DNA of 64,000 bases from contig CAMJYM010000006.1 in the NCBI GenBank assembly GCA_946220865.1, positions 1 to 64,000 on the forward strand, in the 5' to 3' direction. A program made the translations under genes and the position numbers. Position 1 is the first letter of the stretch; each line of letters opens with the position of its first letter. Shown here in pieces: positions 50,993 through 59,404 of this stretch. Source of the stretch: an uncultured Clostridia bacterium. GTDB taxonomy: Bacteria; Bacillota; Clostridia; Saccharofermentanales; DTU023. The notes beneath the pieces were generated by a model. The model worked only from the letters and a program-made list of their open reading frames with translations, had not been told where the DNA came from and made no database searches.

Positions 50993-51184
50993 GCGCAGGG
51001 CGGATGACTGCAAAGCTGGACATATTCCCGGGGCCATTCCTGCCGATCTGTATGTTTTTTACTAAGTTTTTTAATAAATTTTTTCAGTATATACGGCTCG
51101 CTCAGATTCTGTTATTCTTTTTCCAAGTTTAAGCTTAATAGCGTTTACATCAATTACATCACAACGTTAAAAGGAGGAAGCTTT

Positions 51185-52240
51185 ATGAAAGGTTATGCCA
51201 TGCTGAGCATCGGAAAAACCGGCTGGATTGAAAAGGATAGACCGGCCTGCGGTCCTGACGATGCGATTATCCGCCCCCTGGCCATGTCGCCCTGCACCTC
51301 GGATGTTCATACCGTGTGGGCTGGAGCTCTGGGTGAACGCCACAACATGATTCTGGGGCACGAAGCCTGCGGGGTCGTGGATGAAGTTGGCTCCAATGTC
51401 AAAGACTTCAAGCCCGGCGAACGCATTATGGTCGCGGCCATTACTCCGGACTGGCAGTCCATCGCGGCTCAGGAGGGCTATCCTATGCACTCCGGCGGCA
51501 TGCTGGCGGGCTGGAAATTCTCCAATTTCAAAGATGGCGTTTTTGGCGAGTACTTTCATGTCAATGATGCCGATGGCAACCTTGCGCACCTGCCGGACAG
51601 CCTTTCGCCTGAAGAAGCCTGCATGCTTTCGGACATGGTCCCCACGGGTTTCCATGGCGTTGAATTAGCCGATGTAAAATTTGGCGATACCGTTCTCGTC
51701 ATCGGCATTGGACCGGTCGGCCTGATGGCTGTGGCCGGTGCGAACCTTCGTGGTGCAGCCCGCATTATCGCCGTCGGCACACGTCCTAAGTGCATTGAAG
51801 TCGCCAAGGCTTACGGCGCCAGAGAATTTGTCAATTACAAGGACGGCGACATTGCTGAGCAGGTCATGGATATGACGCAGGGCAAGGGAGTTGACAAGGT
51901 CATCATTGCCGGCGGCAATAATGATACCTTTGAAACGGCCGTCAAAGTCGTAAAGCCCGGCGGCACCATCGGTAACGTAAACTATCTGGGAGAAGGAACC
52001 TATATTCGCATTCCGCGCATCGAATGGGGTGTCGGCATGGGTCACAAAAAAATTGTAGGCGGCCTTATGCCGGGCGGCAGAGCGCGTCTGGAAAAATTAG
52101 GCGCTCTGGTGACCGCCGGCAGGGTCGATGTCTCCCTCCTGCTGACACACAAATTTCATGGCTTCGAGCATATCGAAGAAGCCCTCATGCTCATGAAGGA
52201 CAAGCCCAGAGACTTAATCAAGCCGGTTGTTGTCCTCTGA
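51185..52240 (+). CDS. adh: Zinc-dependent secondary alcohol dehydrogenase
   Basis: Very close in sequence to the NADP-dependent secondary alcohol dehydrogenases of Thermoanaerobacter brockii and Clostridium beijerinckii as I recall them. Catalytic zinc ligands Cys37, His59, Asp150 with Glu60 are in place; the nucleotide loop GIGPVGLMAVAG is followed by VGTRPKC, where the arginine fits NADP(H). 351 aa, full length. AAAGGAGG gives a strong start. It should reduce ketones such as acetone or oxidise secondary alcohols, a redox outlet. It stands alone behind an AT-rich leader of about 190 bases in which I see no clear promoter. Confidence 0.93.
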   Translation: MKGYAMLSIGKTGWIEKDRPACGPDDAIIRPLAMSPCTSDVHTVWAGALGERHNMILGHEACGVVDEVGSNVKDFKPGERIMVAAITPDWQSIAAQEGYPMHSGGMLAGWKFSNFKDGVFGEYFHVNDADGNLAHLPDSLSPEEACMLSDMVPTGFHGVELADVKFGDTVLVIGIGPVGLMAVAGANLRGAARIIAVGTRPKCIEVAKAYGAREFVNYKDGDIAEQVMDMTQGKGVDKVIIAGGNNDTFETAVKVVKPGGTIGNVNYLGEGTYIRIPRIEWGVGMGHKKIVGGLMPGGRARLEKLGALVTAGRVDVSLLLTHKFHGFEHIEEALMLMKDKPRDLIKPVVVL

Positions 52241-52461
52241 GTCAAGCTTTCTCTTCCGTTCCGCAGAAGTTATGGCAGGCGTTCGCTTAGTCTTACCTGG
52301 ACTTTAGGCGTAGAACAACGGCATGACAGCATATCGGGCGGGGAAGGACAAGGGATGAAGAACATGAAAGAAAGTGCGTGGGATTTTGCTCCTGCGCACT
52401 TTCTTAAACTCAGGGGTCACGTCGTTTGCGCTAAGCAAACGCAGCGCCGAGGGAAAACAGA

Positions 52462-53613
52462 TTGAAAATTCTCATTGTTTCAGGATTTTTAGGAGCTGGC
52501 AAAACCAGCTTTATCCAAGCCATGGCCAAAGCGACCGGCCGGGAATTTGTCATTGTTGAAAATGACTTTGCCGAGGAAAATATAGACAGCAAGATACTCT
52601 CTCAGGATCAGGCCATAGCCGACATGAAAATCGTCGAGTTATCTGAGGGCTGTATCTGCTGTTCCTTAAATCTCGATTTTTCCTTTTCGGTCATGACCAT
52701 CGCCAATACCCTTAAACCGGATATTTTGCTTGTGGAACCCTCCGGCGTTGCCCAGCCCACGAACATCATCCAAGGTCTCGGAAAAATTCAGTATGAGCAA
52801 ATATCGCTGCTGGCGCCCATCACCGTCGTGGACTATCAGAATTATCTGCTGCAGCGAAGGGATTACCCCAATTACTTCAACGATCAGCTGATTGCTGCCG
52901 GAACGATTGTCCTGAGCAAATCAGAGCAGCTTGACGCGGCTGATTTCGCGCGTGTTGCTGACGAACTTCAACTGCCGGAAGACGCCGCCTTTCCTCTTAG
53001 CCATTATAGTCAATGGTCGAAAGAGGACTGGCTGGCGCTTCTGGCAAAAGAGCTGAGCGCAGACGATAATAAAAAAATCGGACAGCGGTTTATCCAGAAA
53101 AAAATTAAGCGCGAAGCCGACCGAAATCTCAGCAGCCTGACCCTGAGCCAGCTTGATTTTATCAATCCCGACCAGGTTTATGCTTTCCTTGAAGACTTAC
53201 TCCTGGGGGAATATGGCCAGATCGTCCGGGCCAAAGGCTTTATTCCGCTGAAAGACGAAACCCTCTATGCCGACCTCGTGGAAAAGCAAATCACCCTGAG
53301 CGGGCTTAGCCCGGAGGAAGCGAAACTCCTGGCAGAAGAGCAGGAGGGGAAGGAACAAGCTGATGAGTTTACCCCCGAAAGCTGCCTGACAGAATCCGAA
53401 AAGGGAACTACAAATCTCGATTCTGCGAGCCGCGCAGGTGCCACCTATAAGGATCCGGCAGGTCTGGTTTCTGCAACTCGACCATTAGAAATTGAAAAGA
53501 CGCCGACTGAACTCATCCCGGACATTCCCCCGACTGCTCACTCACTGAACAAATTTGTCATCATCGGCAAAAATCTGCAAACAGCCACCCTCCGCGCCCT
53601 GTCGCGAAAATAA
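52462..53613 (+). CDS. CobW/COG0523-type GTPase
   Basis: G3E-family P-loop GTPase used in metal or cofactor delivery. Seen: GFLGAGKTS (residues 8-16), ELSEGCICCSL with the CxCC metal site (Cys64, 66, 67), and LLVEPSGVAQP. The TTG start follows GAGGGAA. A low-complexity stretch of about 65 residues (53330-53540) precedes a short final strand. The neighbours do not tell which metal or protein it serves. Confidence 0.85.
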   Translation: MKILIVSGFLGAGKTSFIQAMAKATGREFVIVENDFAEENIDSKILSQDQAIADMKIVELSEGCICCSLNLDFSFSVMTIANTLKPDILLVEPSGVAQPTNIIQGLGKIQYEQISLLAPITVVDYQNYLLQRRDYPNYFNDQLIAAGTIVLSKSEQLDAADFARVADELQLPEDAAFPLSHYSQWSKEDWLALLAKELSADDNKKIGQRFIQKKIKREADRNLSSLTLSQLDFINPDQVYAFLEDLLLGEYGQIVRAKGFIPLKDETLYADLVEKQITLSGLSPEEAKLLAEEQEGKEQADEFTPESCLTESEKGTTNLDSASRAGATYKDPAGLVSATRPLEIEKTPTELIPDIPPTAHSLNKFVIIGKNLQTATLRALSRK

Positions 53614-53663
53614 AGCTCTGCTTGCACTCATTTTCATCCGTTGCATAGGAGCCGTGCCGGCAA

Positions 53664-53700
53664 CAAAAAAGGACGCCGCATGAACTTCATGCTGACGTCC
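53664..53700 (-). terminator. Terminator behind tRNA-Phe
   Basis: On the minus strand a long GGACG...CGTCC hairpin (53671-53700) is followed by TTTTTTG. It ends the tRNA-Asp/tRNA-Phe transcript. Confidence 0.8.
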
Positions 53701-53705
53701 TGTTT

Positions 53706-53781
53706 TGGTGCCCAGAGTCGGAATCGAACCAACGACACGGGGATTTTCAGTCCCCTGCTCTACCGACTGAGCTATCTGGGC
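53706..53781 (-). tRNA. tRNA-Phe, anticodon GAA
   Basis: Minus strand: GCCCAGA acceptor, AGCTCAGTCGGTAGAGC D arm, anticodon loop CTGAAAA with GAA, T arm GGTTCGATTCC, and encoded CCA. 76 bases, ordinary cloverleaf. Confidence 0.96.
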
Positions 53782-53790
53782 TTAAAACGA

Positions 53791-53812
53791 GACCGGCTCG
53801 CATGAGCCGGTC
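53791..53812 (-). other. Hairpin between the two tRNAs
   Basis: GACCGGCTC and its complement, 9 bp, loop GCAT. On the minus strand it is followed by TCGTTTTAAG. It could be a processing signal or a partial terminator. Confidence 0.5.
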
Positions 53813-53815
53813 CGT

Positions 53816-53893
53816 TGGCGACGCAGAAGGGGCTCGAACCCTCGACCTCCAGCGTGACAGGCTGGCATTCTAAACCAACTGAACTACTGCGCC
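53816..53893 (-). tRNA. tRNA-Asp, anticodon GUC
   Basis: Minus strand: GGCGCAG acceptor, AGTTCAGTTGGTTTAGAAT D arm, anticodon loop CTGTCAC with GUC, T arm GGTTCGAGCCC, encoded CCA. 78 bases. Transcribed before tRNA-Phe. Confidence 0.95.
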
Positions 53894-53925
53894 ATGAACC
53901 TTCCGATTTCCCGGAACGCCTGCCT

Positions 53926-53955
53926 AGTTTAGCAAAGACCTTCGAGGCTTGTCAA
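53926..53955 (-). promoter_or_regulatory. Promoter of the tRNA-Asp/tRNA-Phe unit
   Basis: On the minus strand: TTGACA, 18 bases, TAAACT, about 32 bases ahead of tRNA-Asp. Confidence 0.65.
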
Positions 53956-54215
53956 GCATTTTAGGGACTGTGCCTGCATTTATTTTTTAGTGCTTCATTG
54001 ACAAGGGAAGTGCACGCTGAAAGATGCTAAAAAGCTGCAAGTGGCCTCGAAACTTCATTTTACACACGTGCAATTCACGCTTCAATTGAGCTTTGCTTTT
54101 TGCCCCCGACAGCCAGTGTCGGCACTGGGAGCAGAACAGTAAAACAATCAACACATCATGAGGCATTGCTAAAAGAGAGTCGCCATATAGAGACGCCTTT
54201 TCATTTGTTGGACTT

Positions 54216-54273
54216 TTCTTTCTCTTTCTTTCTCACTATAATAAAAGCGAGAAAGAAAGAAAAAGAAAGAGAA
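54216..54273 (+). promoter_or_regulatory. Purine/pyrimidine inverted repeat around a TATAAT box
   Basis: A pyrimidine-only arm (TTCTTTCTCTTTCTTTCTC, 54216-54234) and a purine-only arm (54249-54273, starting GAGAAAGAAAGA) match as inverted repeat over 12 perfect bases and partly beyond. The 14-base loop contains TATAAT at 54237-54242. It sits just before the AlbA_2 gene. No -35 at normal spacing is visible. Confidence 0.6.
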
Positions 54274-54294
54274 CGTGGGAGAGACAAAAAGAGT

Positions 54295-55668
54295 ATGAGA
54301 GAAGACGTAGATACTGAATTTAAAGAAATCGACAGGCTTAATGGAGCACTGCCCAGCAGCATTTCCAAGGACATGGTGGCTTTTGCCAATACGGAGGGTG
54401 GAGAACTTTATATCGGTATAGCCAATGATGGCAGGATTATTGGTGTTGAAGATACCGATAGCGTGATGACACGCCTTTCCAGTCTGGCTCATGACACAAT
54501 ACGGCCTGATATCATGTCCTTCATCCAGATTCGACCCATTGAAATGGAAGGAAAGCAAGTCATAAAAATAACCATCTCAGTAGGTTCGGAACGCCCCTAC
54601 TATTTAGCTAAAGAAGGTCTGAGGCCAAAGGGCGTCTATGTAAGAAGAGGTTCGGCTTGCCTCCCTCTAAATGAAGCAGGTATCCGGGAAATGATTATGG
54701 AGACCTCAGGTAAGTCCTTTGAAGAATGTAGAAGTTTGAACCAGGACCTGACTTTTAACTCTCTTCGAAATGAAATGGCATCCAGAGATCTGGAATTTAC
54801 TTCCGCTCAGATGAAGACGCTCAAGCTGACAGGAAGTGACGGTCTATATACAAATCTTGCGCTGCTCCTGTCAGACCAATGTACGCATAGTCTTAAAATG
54901 GCTGTTTTTCAAGGTAAAGACAAAGGGGGGGCCCTGTTTCGTGAGAGAAAGGAATTTACCGGCTCTCTCCTGAAACAGTTAAACGAATCCTATCAATTTC
55001 TGGATTTTTACAATAAAACGGAGGCTACATTTTCGCACTTGCAACGTACGGATCAGCGGGATTATCCAGAAGATGCACTAAGAGAGGCACTACTCAACAG
55101 CATTATTCACCGAGATTACAGTTTTTCCGGAAGTACCATTATCAATATTTATGACAATCACATGGAATTTATCTCTCTTGGCGGACTGGTCCGAGGACTT
55201 TCCATGGAAGCGATTTTTATGGGGGTCTCTCAATCGCGCAACCCCAATCTTGCCGCCATCTTTTATCGTCTCGGTCTGGTTGAATCCTATGGAACCGGCG
55301 TCAGAAAAATAATCAGACTTTATCAGGGCTTTAGCCCTGCACCCGTGTTTCAATCGGCCGAAGGGGCTTTTACGGTGCAATTATTCAACCGGAATGAGAG
55401 CAAAGGTAAACGCGGGGAAGGAGCCGCTGAGTACCATAGTACTCAAGTGTCAGAAGACGAAAAAATTCTAAGGAATATTTACGAAGAAGCTGGGAAACAA
55501 GGTAAAATCACCCGAAAACAAGTTGAAGAAAACTTTGGCTATGGTACAACAAAAGCCTATAAGCTGCTGAAAACGCTCTGCGACAGGAGCCTGTTAGTCC
55601 AGGAAAAAAGAGGCAAACAGACCGTTTACAGGCCACAGAGCATACCCCAGGAACCTGCTTCATTTTGA
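54295..55668 (+). CDS. AlbA_2-domain ATP-dependent regulator-like protein
   Basis: N-terminal AlbA_2 (Schlafen-type, formerly AAA_4) domain: DTEFKEIDRLNGALPSSISKDMVAFANTEGGELYIGIANDGRIIGVED, then a C-terminal GHKL-like part (DALREALLNSIIHRDYSFSGSTIINIYDNHMEF, later GLVESYGTGVRKI) and a short helix-turn-helix end (GKITRKQVEENFGYGTTKAYKLLKTL). Members are putative transcription regulators, often self-regulated and sometimes linked to defence or mobile DNA. The start at 54295 is preceded by a purine-rich leader; the frame extends further upstream through the inverted repeat. AT-richer than the genes around the selenium region. Confidence 0.8.
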   Translation: MREDVDTEFKEIDRLNGALPSSISKDMVAFANTEGGELYIGIANDGRIIGVEDTDSVMTRLSSLAHDTIRPDIMSFIQIRPIEMEGKQVIKITISVGSERPYYLAKEGLRPKGVYVRRGSACLPLNEAGIREMIMETSGKSFEECRSLNQDLTFNSLRNEMASRDLEFTSAQMKTLKLTGSDGLYTNLALLLSDQCTHSLKMAVFQGKDKGGALFRERKEFTGSLLKQLNESYQFLDFYNKTEATFSHLQRTDQRDYPEDALREALLNSIIHRDYSFSGSTIINIYDNHMEFISLGGLVRGLSMEAIFMGVSQSRNPNLAAIFYRLGLVESYGTGVRKIIRLYQGFSPAPVFQSAEGAFTVQLFNRNESKGKRGEGAAEYHSTQVSEDEKILRNIYEEAGKQGKITRKQVEENFGYGTTKAYKLLKTLCDRSLLVQEKRGKQTVYRPQSIPQEPASF

Positions 55669-55693
55669 TCTTTCCTAAATCCTGGCACTGCAC

Positions 55694-55723
55694 AAAAAAA
55701 GGAGCCGCCATATAAGGCGGCTC
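55694..55723 (-). terminator. Terminator of the cyclophilin gene
   Basis: GAGCCGCC and GGCGGCTC (55702-55723) around ATATAA; on the minus strand followed by CTTTTTTT. It may also act on the plus-strand AlbA_2 transcript, where the tail is weaker. Confidence 0.8.
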
Positions 55724-55726
55724 TCT

Positions 55727-56818
55727 TTATCCTTCAAATTCCTCTATGCGAATCGTTTTCATCTTGATGGGATCCTTCAAAGGCATGCCATCGTCGTCGG
55801 CTTCCTGCTTAGCAATTTTGTCGATCAGATCAAGACCTTCAAAGACCTGGCCGAAAATGGTGTAACGGAAATCGAGATGAGGCAGTCCGCCTAATTCCTC
55901 GTATTTTTTCTTCACATTCTCCGGCAGGGAGCAGAGAATAAGGTCATCTTCGCCTGCCTCAGGTTTCTGCACCAGGAAGAACTGATTGCCGTTAGTGTTA
56001 GGCCCGACGTTCCCCATAGCCACTGCGCCGCGGAAGTGGAAAAGATCTGGAGCAATTTCGTCATCGAAGAAGCCTCCGTGCAAGGATTCATCTTCTTTCC
56101 CAGAGCCATCCAGGGCACCCGTCTGAATCATGAAGTCATCATAAACACGGTTGAAAGGCAGGCCATCATAGTAGCCTTTCTTCGCCAGGCCGATAAAGTT
56201 CTCTACTGTATTTGGCGCAGAATCCGGGAAGAGACGGAGCTTGATCTCACCGATATCCGTATCAATTACAGCGATTTGCTCGCCCTTCTGGGGTGGATCC
56301 AGCTGTTTCAGCGCGACATCATCTACGGGAATTCCTGCTGAATGGAAAACGACCTTCCACAGTTTCCAGTCTCCCGCTTCCTTACCCTGCTTGGCCAGAG
56401 CCAGTTCATCCGTATGGCGCAGAGTTTTTCCATCCTTTTTCGAGTTGTAGAAAATCGTCGCAACCGTTCTCAGATTTTCAAAGACGGGTTTATCCTTAAC
56501 CTCATAAAAGAGGGAAAAACGCACACGCTCGAAGCTAAAATCCTCCAGCTTCGCGAGCTGATCAAAATAATCCGAAAAAGCCGCGGCCTCGAGCCCTTCA
56601 GCACAGAATTTCTGCAAATCCTCACCGGACTGAGCCGCCTTGACCAGCGCCTCAAAACTCTGCTGAACCTCCTCACGATCCCCACCGTGGCCGCGATAGG
56701 TATGCAGAGGAACCTCACTCTCGTATACTGAGCTTGCCTCAGCCTGAAATATCGGAGCAGGCAGTAGAAGGGTAAGCATCAGAGTCATGGCAATAAGCAG
56801 GAGAAAAACTTTCTTCAT
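55727..56818 (-). CDS. Exported cyclophilin-type peptidyl-prolyl isomerase
   Basis: Signal peptide MKKVFLLLIAMTLMLTLLLPAP with an AEAS cleavage region; no lipobox cysteine. About 150 residues of unassigned sequence follow, then a cyclophilin domain (IDTDIGEIKLRLFPDSAPNTVENFIGLAKKGYYDGLPFNRV, NQFFLVQ, FGQVFEGLDLIDKIA). It probably helps fold proteins outside the membrane. I choose the ATG at 56818 (363 aa) from AAAGGATGG; the frame runs eleven codons further. Confidence 0.88.
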   Translation of the reverse strand: MKKVFLLLIAMTLMLTLLLPAPIFQAEASSVYESEVPLHTYRGHGGDREEVQQSFEALVKAAQSGEDLQKFCAEGLEAAAFSDYFDQLAKLEDFSFERVRFSLFYEVKDKPVFENLRTVATIFYNSKKDGKTLRHTDELALAKQGKEAGDWKLWKVVFHSAGIPVDDVALKQLDPPQKGEQIAVIDTDIGEIKLRLFPDSAPNTVENFIGLAKKGYYDGLPFNRVYDDFMIQTGALDGSGKEDESLHGGFFDDEIAPDLFHFRGAVAMGNVGPNTNGNQFFLVQKPEAGEDDLILCSLPENVKKKYEELGGLPHLDFRYTIFGQVFEGLDLIDKIAKQEADDDGMPLKDPIKMKTIRIEEFEG

Positions 56819-57128
56819 AAAAACCATCCTTTCATTTGCGTTTTTAAACACAAAAATGATTTAATATCCAGATTATAGACCATAAATGAAAATAATCAAA
56901 CTAGTTTTGCCAATAATGAAGCCATAATTGTTCAGTTAAGATTGTGCCCCCCGGGAGGGGGGTGCGGACTAAAAGTTGTTCAAAACATGTGAAAGGGAGC
57001 CTCCATTAGCGGCGGCTCCCTTTCAGGCATTATGATGTTGTCTTGCCTCAGTGGCTGCAATTTCAAAAGCGGGAGAGACTGGTTACTATTCAGCACAAAT
57101 CATGCTTGCTGTATAGATGGATTGTGAA
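56819..57128. other. Intergenic region with two strong hairpins
   Basis: No gene is visible. CCCCCC-GGGA-GGGGGG lies at 56947-56962, and GAAAGGGAGCC pairs with GGCTCCCTTTC at 56991-57024. Neither has a good T tract on either strand; the second is the best candidate for ending the permease transcript on the minus strand. Confidence 0.4.
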
Positions 57129-58487
57129 CTATTTTTCAATATCTTCCGGAGTAAGAACTCTTAGCTTGAGATCAGGCTTATTTTTACGCAGACTATTCAT
57201 GAAAAACTGCAGGACTAAGCCAACGGCAATAAAGATCAGGAGTGACACATAACCTCCAAGTGATAACTCAAGGCAGGAACCAATGATGATCCAGATAGAA
57301 ATCAACATGCCAATAATAAAGAGTAAAGTGCCGCCAGGAGCTTTGAAGGGACGATGCCACTCGGGATGTTTCTTCCGGAGAACAAGTGCATCAAGGCAGG
57401 AAACAAAATAGACGAGGCCTGCGGCAATGCAGGAAATAGCGTAAATGTACTGAACCCAGTCATCGCCACTGAAAAAGCAGAAGAAAACAGAAAACAGCAG
57501 CACAATGATATTAGCTAATATAGGTTGTCCATGCTTATTCAGTTTACCAATACCCTTAGGCAACTGGCGTAGTTCGGATGCGCCGTAGAGCACGCGGGCT
57601 GAGGAGGTCCAGAACCCCATAAGGGTGGTGAGAGCGTGCATCAGGCCGCCGATGATGGCAAGATAGCCGATAATCATCGGCATTTTAAAGCGGGCGACGA
57701 TTTCTGGTTCTGGCATGCCCATGGCAGATATTTCTTCCCAGGGGGCCATTCCAGCCATTGCTAAGACAACAAATGCATACAGTAGGGCGGGCACGATTAA
57801 GGCGGAGAGGATAACCTTCCATATCTTATTAATAGGGAAGTTTGTCTCTTCAACCAGCGTAGGGGTCATTTCAAAACCGATGAATTTAAGAGAGAAAACC
57901 GCCATGGCTATAAAGACACCGTAGCCACCTTTTGGGAAAAATCCTCCTTTTAGCTCAATATTGTCAAAGCTCCAATGGCCACTGAAAAAAAAGCTCAGCG
58001 AAACCAAAAGCGAGATAATAATCATTGAGAAAAAGAGAAGATTCGAAAGTTTGCCAGTGAGGCTGATATTAAAATTTGACAAGATAAACCAGAAGACAAT
58101 GATGGCTAAGGCAACAAGCATCATTCCACTTGAACTCATCGGAATAAAGTGAGAAAGGGCTGTGGCAAAAATGAAAGCCATCATGGGCGGCTCGACGACC
58201 TGAACCAGAAACATCATCCATTGCGTTGCAAAGCCAAGACCATGTCCAAAGGCATTGACCGTCCATGTATCAACGCTGGAAGCAAAAGGCAACATGGCTG
58301 TCAGTTCGGCAAAGGTCAGACCAACGGGAATGAGTAAAATTGCGAGAAGAGGAAATAAAAAAGCCGAGCCTGCACCTGTGAGTGAAAACCAGTAGGGGGC
58401 TTCTGCTAACCAACCTCCTATGACGGCTCCAGATGAAATAGCAATCATCTGAATGAAGCTTAAATTTCGCTTTAGTTTATTATCCAT
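57129..58487 (-). CDS. APC-superfamily amino acid permease
   Basis: 452 residues with about twelve hydrophobic segments; LSFIQMIAISSGAVIGG is the first-span motif of the amino acid-polyamine-organocation family, and the FIGFEMTPTLVEETNFP loop resembles the conserved TM6 region. I choose the ATG at 58487 after GGAGGGAG. The substrate is unknown. It follows the cysteine hydrolase on the same strand by about 30 bases, so the two probably form an operon: import of a compound and hydrolysis of an amide. Confidence 0.87.
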   Translation of the reverse strand: MDNKLKRNLSFIQMIAISSGAVIGGWLAEAPYWFSLTGAGSAFLFPLLAILLIPVGLTFAELTAMLPFASSVDTWTVNAFGHGLGFATQWMMFLVQVVEPPMMAFIFATALSHFIPMSSSGMMLVALAIIVFWFILSNFNISLTGKLSNLLFFSMIIISLLVSLSFFFSGHWSFDNIELKGGFFPKGGYGVFIAMAVFSLKFIGFEMTPTLVEETNFPINKIWKVILSALIVPALLYAFVVLAMAGMAPWEEISAMGMPEPEIVARFKMPMIIGYLAIIGGLMHALTTLMGFWTSSARVLYGASELRQLPKGIGKLNKHGQPILANIIVLLFSVFFCFFSGDDWVQYIYAISCIAAGLVYFVSCLDALVLRKKHPEWHRPFKAPGGTLLFIIGMLISIWIIIGSCLELSLGGYVSLLIFIAVGLVLQFFMNSLRKNKPDLKLRVLTPEDIEK

Positions 58488-58516
58488 AAAAACTCCCTCC
58501 GTACCCACATCTGGGT

Positions 58517-59203
58517 TTATAAAGCAGCGAGCAACTCTTCTGTGTTGATAACGTGACAATAAATGTTGTTGAGAATTTCCAGCTCATGGTTTTGGATGTC
58601 TTCATTGCCTGCACGGCAAGCATCTTCAATCAACCAAACTTTAAAACTCTCATCAGCAAGAGCACGCACGGAACCAGATACACATTGATCTGTGAAAACA
58701 CCGGTAACAACAACGGTGTCAATCCCACAGTTACGAAGCAAAAGACGAAGGTTTGTGCCTGTGATGGCGCTATCTGTAGATTTCACGACAACGATTTCAT
58801 TTTTTTGCGGTTTCAGTTCATCAATGATCTGAGACTCATGGGAATCAATGGGCATCAGCAATTCATTGAACCCTGTAGCTTTCTGATCAAGAGAACGATC
58901 TCTTCCATCCTCAAGATGAGCCGCAATGCGAGCCTGGGTCACTAACATCTTTTCCTTACGGAAACGCTCCAGAATCCTTTGATTATTTGGGATAACAATA
59001 TCGTCGAGAATTTTATAATATTGTTCCCATTCCTCTTTTGTTGCGACGGACTCAGGATCATTCATGTCATACTTTGGTCGGTGGCAGAAATAATTCTGCA
59101 TATCGACAATCAACAAAGCAGTCTTGCTTTTGTCAATTTCTACTTTTCCCATCTCTTTGTCTCGTTTGTAATAAAATGAACAGTGTCGATTGTTAACTTT
59201 CAT
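58517..59203 (-). CDS. Isochorismatase-family cysteine hydrolase
   Basis: Catalytic triad of the cysteine hydrolase branch is in place: Asp34 (LIVDMQNYF), Lys141 (VVVKSTDSAITGT, with the cis-peptide region after it) and Cys174 (GVFTDQCVSGSVR). Relatives are nicotinamidase, N-carbamoylsarcosine amidase and ureidoacrylate hydrolase. 228 aa, AAAGGAGG before the ATG. N-carbamoylsarcosine amidase would feed sarcosine or glycine to the reductase system, but this is only an idea; the sequence does not settle the substrate. Encoded divergently from the two-component system. Confidence 0.87.
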   Translation of the reverse strand: MKVNNRHCSFYYKRDKEMGKVEIDKSKTALLIVDMQNYFCHRPKYDMNDPESVATKEEWEQYYKILDDIVIPNNQRILERFRKEKMLVTQARIAAHLEDGRDRSLDQKATGFNELLMPIDSHESQIIDELKPQKNEIVVVKSTDSAITGTNLRLLLRNCGIDTVVVTGVFTDQCVSGSVRALADESFKVWLIEDACRAGNEDIQNHELEILNNIYCHVINTEELLAAL

Positions 59204-59404
59204 TATTTTTCCTCCTTTGAAATATGTGTCGAAGATGCCATATTGTTTACATCTTTAGACTCATTTTAATGGCACATTGTACGGTTTTATAGGATCAATG
59301 AGCTGTATTTTAGATACTTTATAAGAGTGTTTTTCTTAAAAAGTACATCTTGATTCTTTTTTTATACACTTTAATGCTTTTTAAAATGTGCAATAATAAG
59401 TCAT
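59204..59404. promoter_or_regulatory. Divergent promoter region of hydrolase and response regulator
   Basis: 201 AT-rich bases between divergent genes. TTGATT with TAATGC at 16 bases (near 59351-59378) could start the regulator gene; nothing clear is seen for the other side. Probable site of AraC-type regulator binding. Confidence 0.35.
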
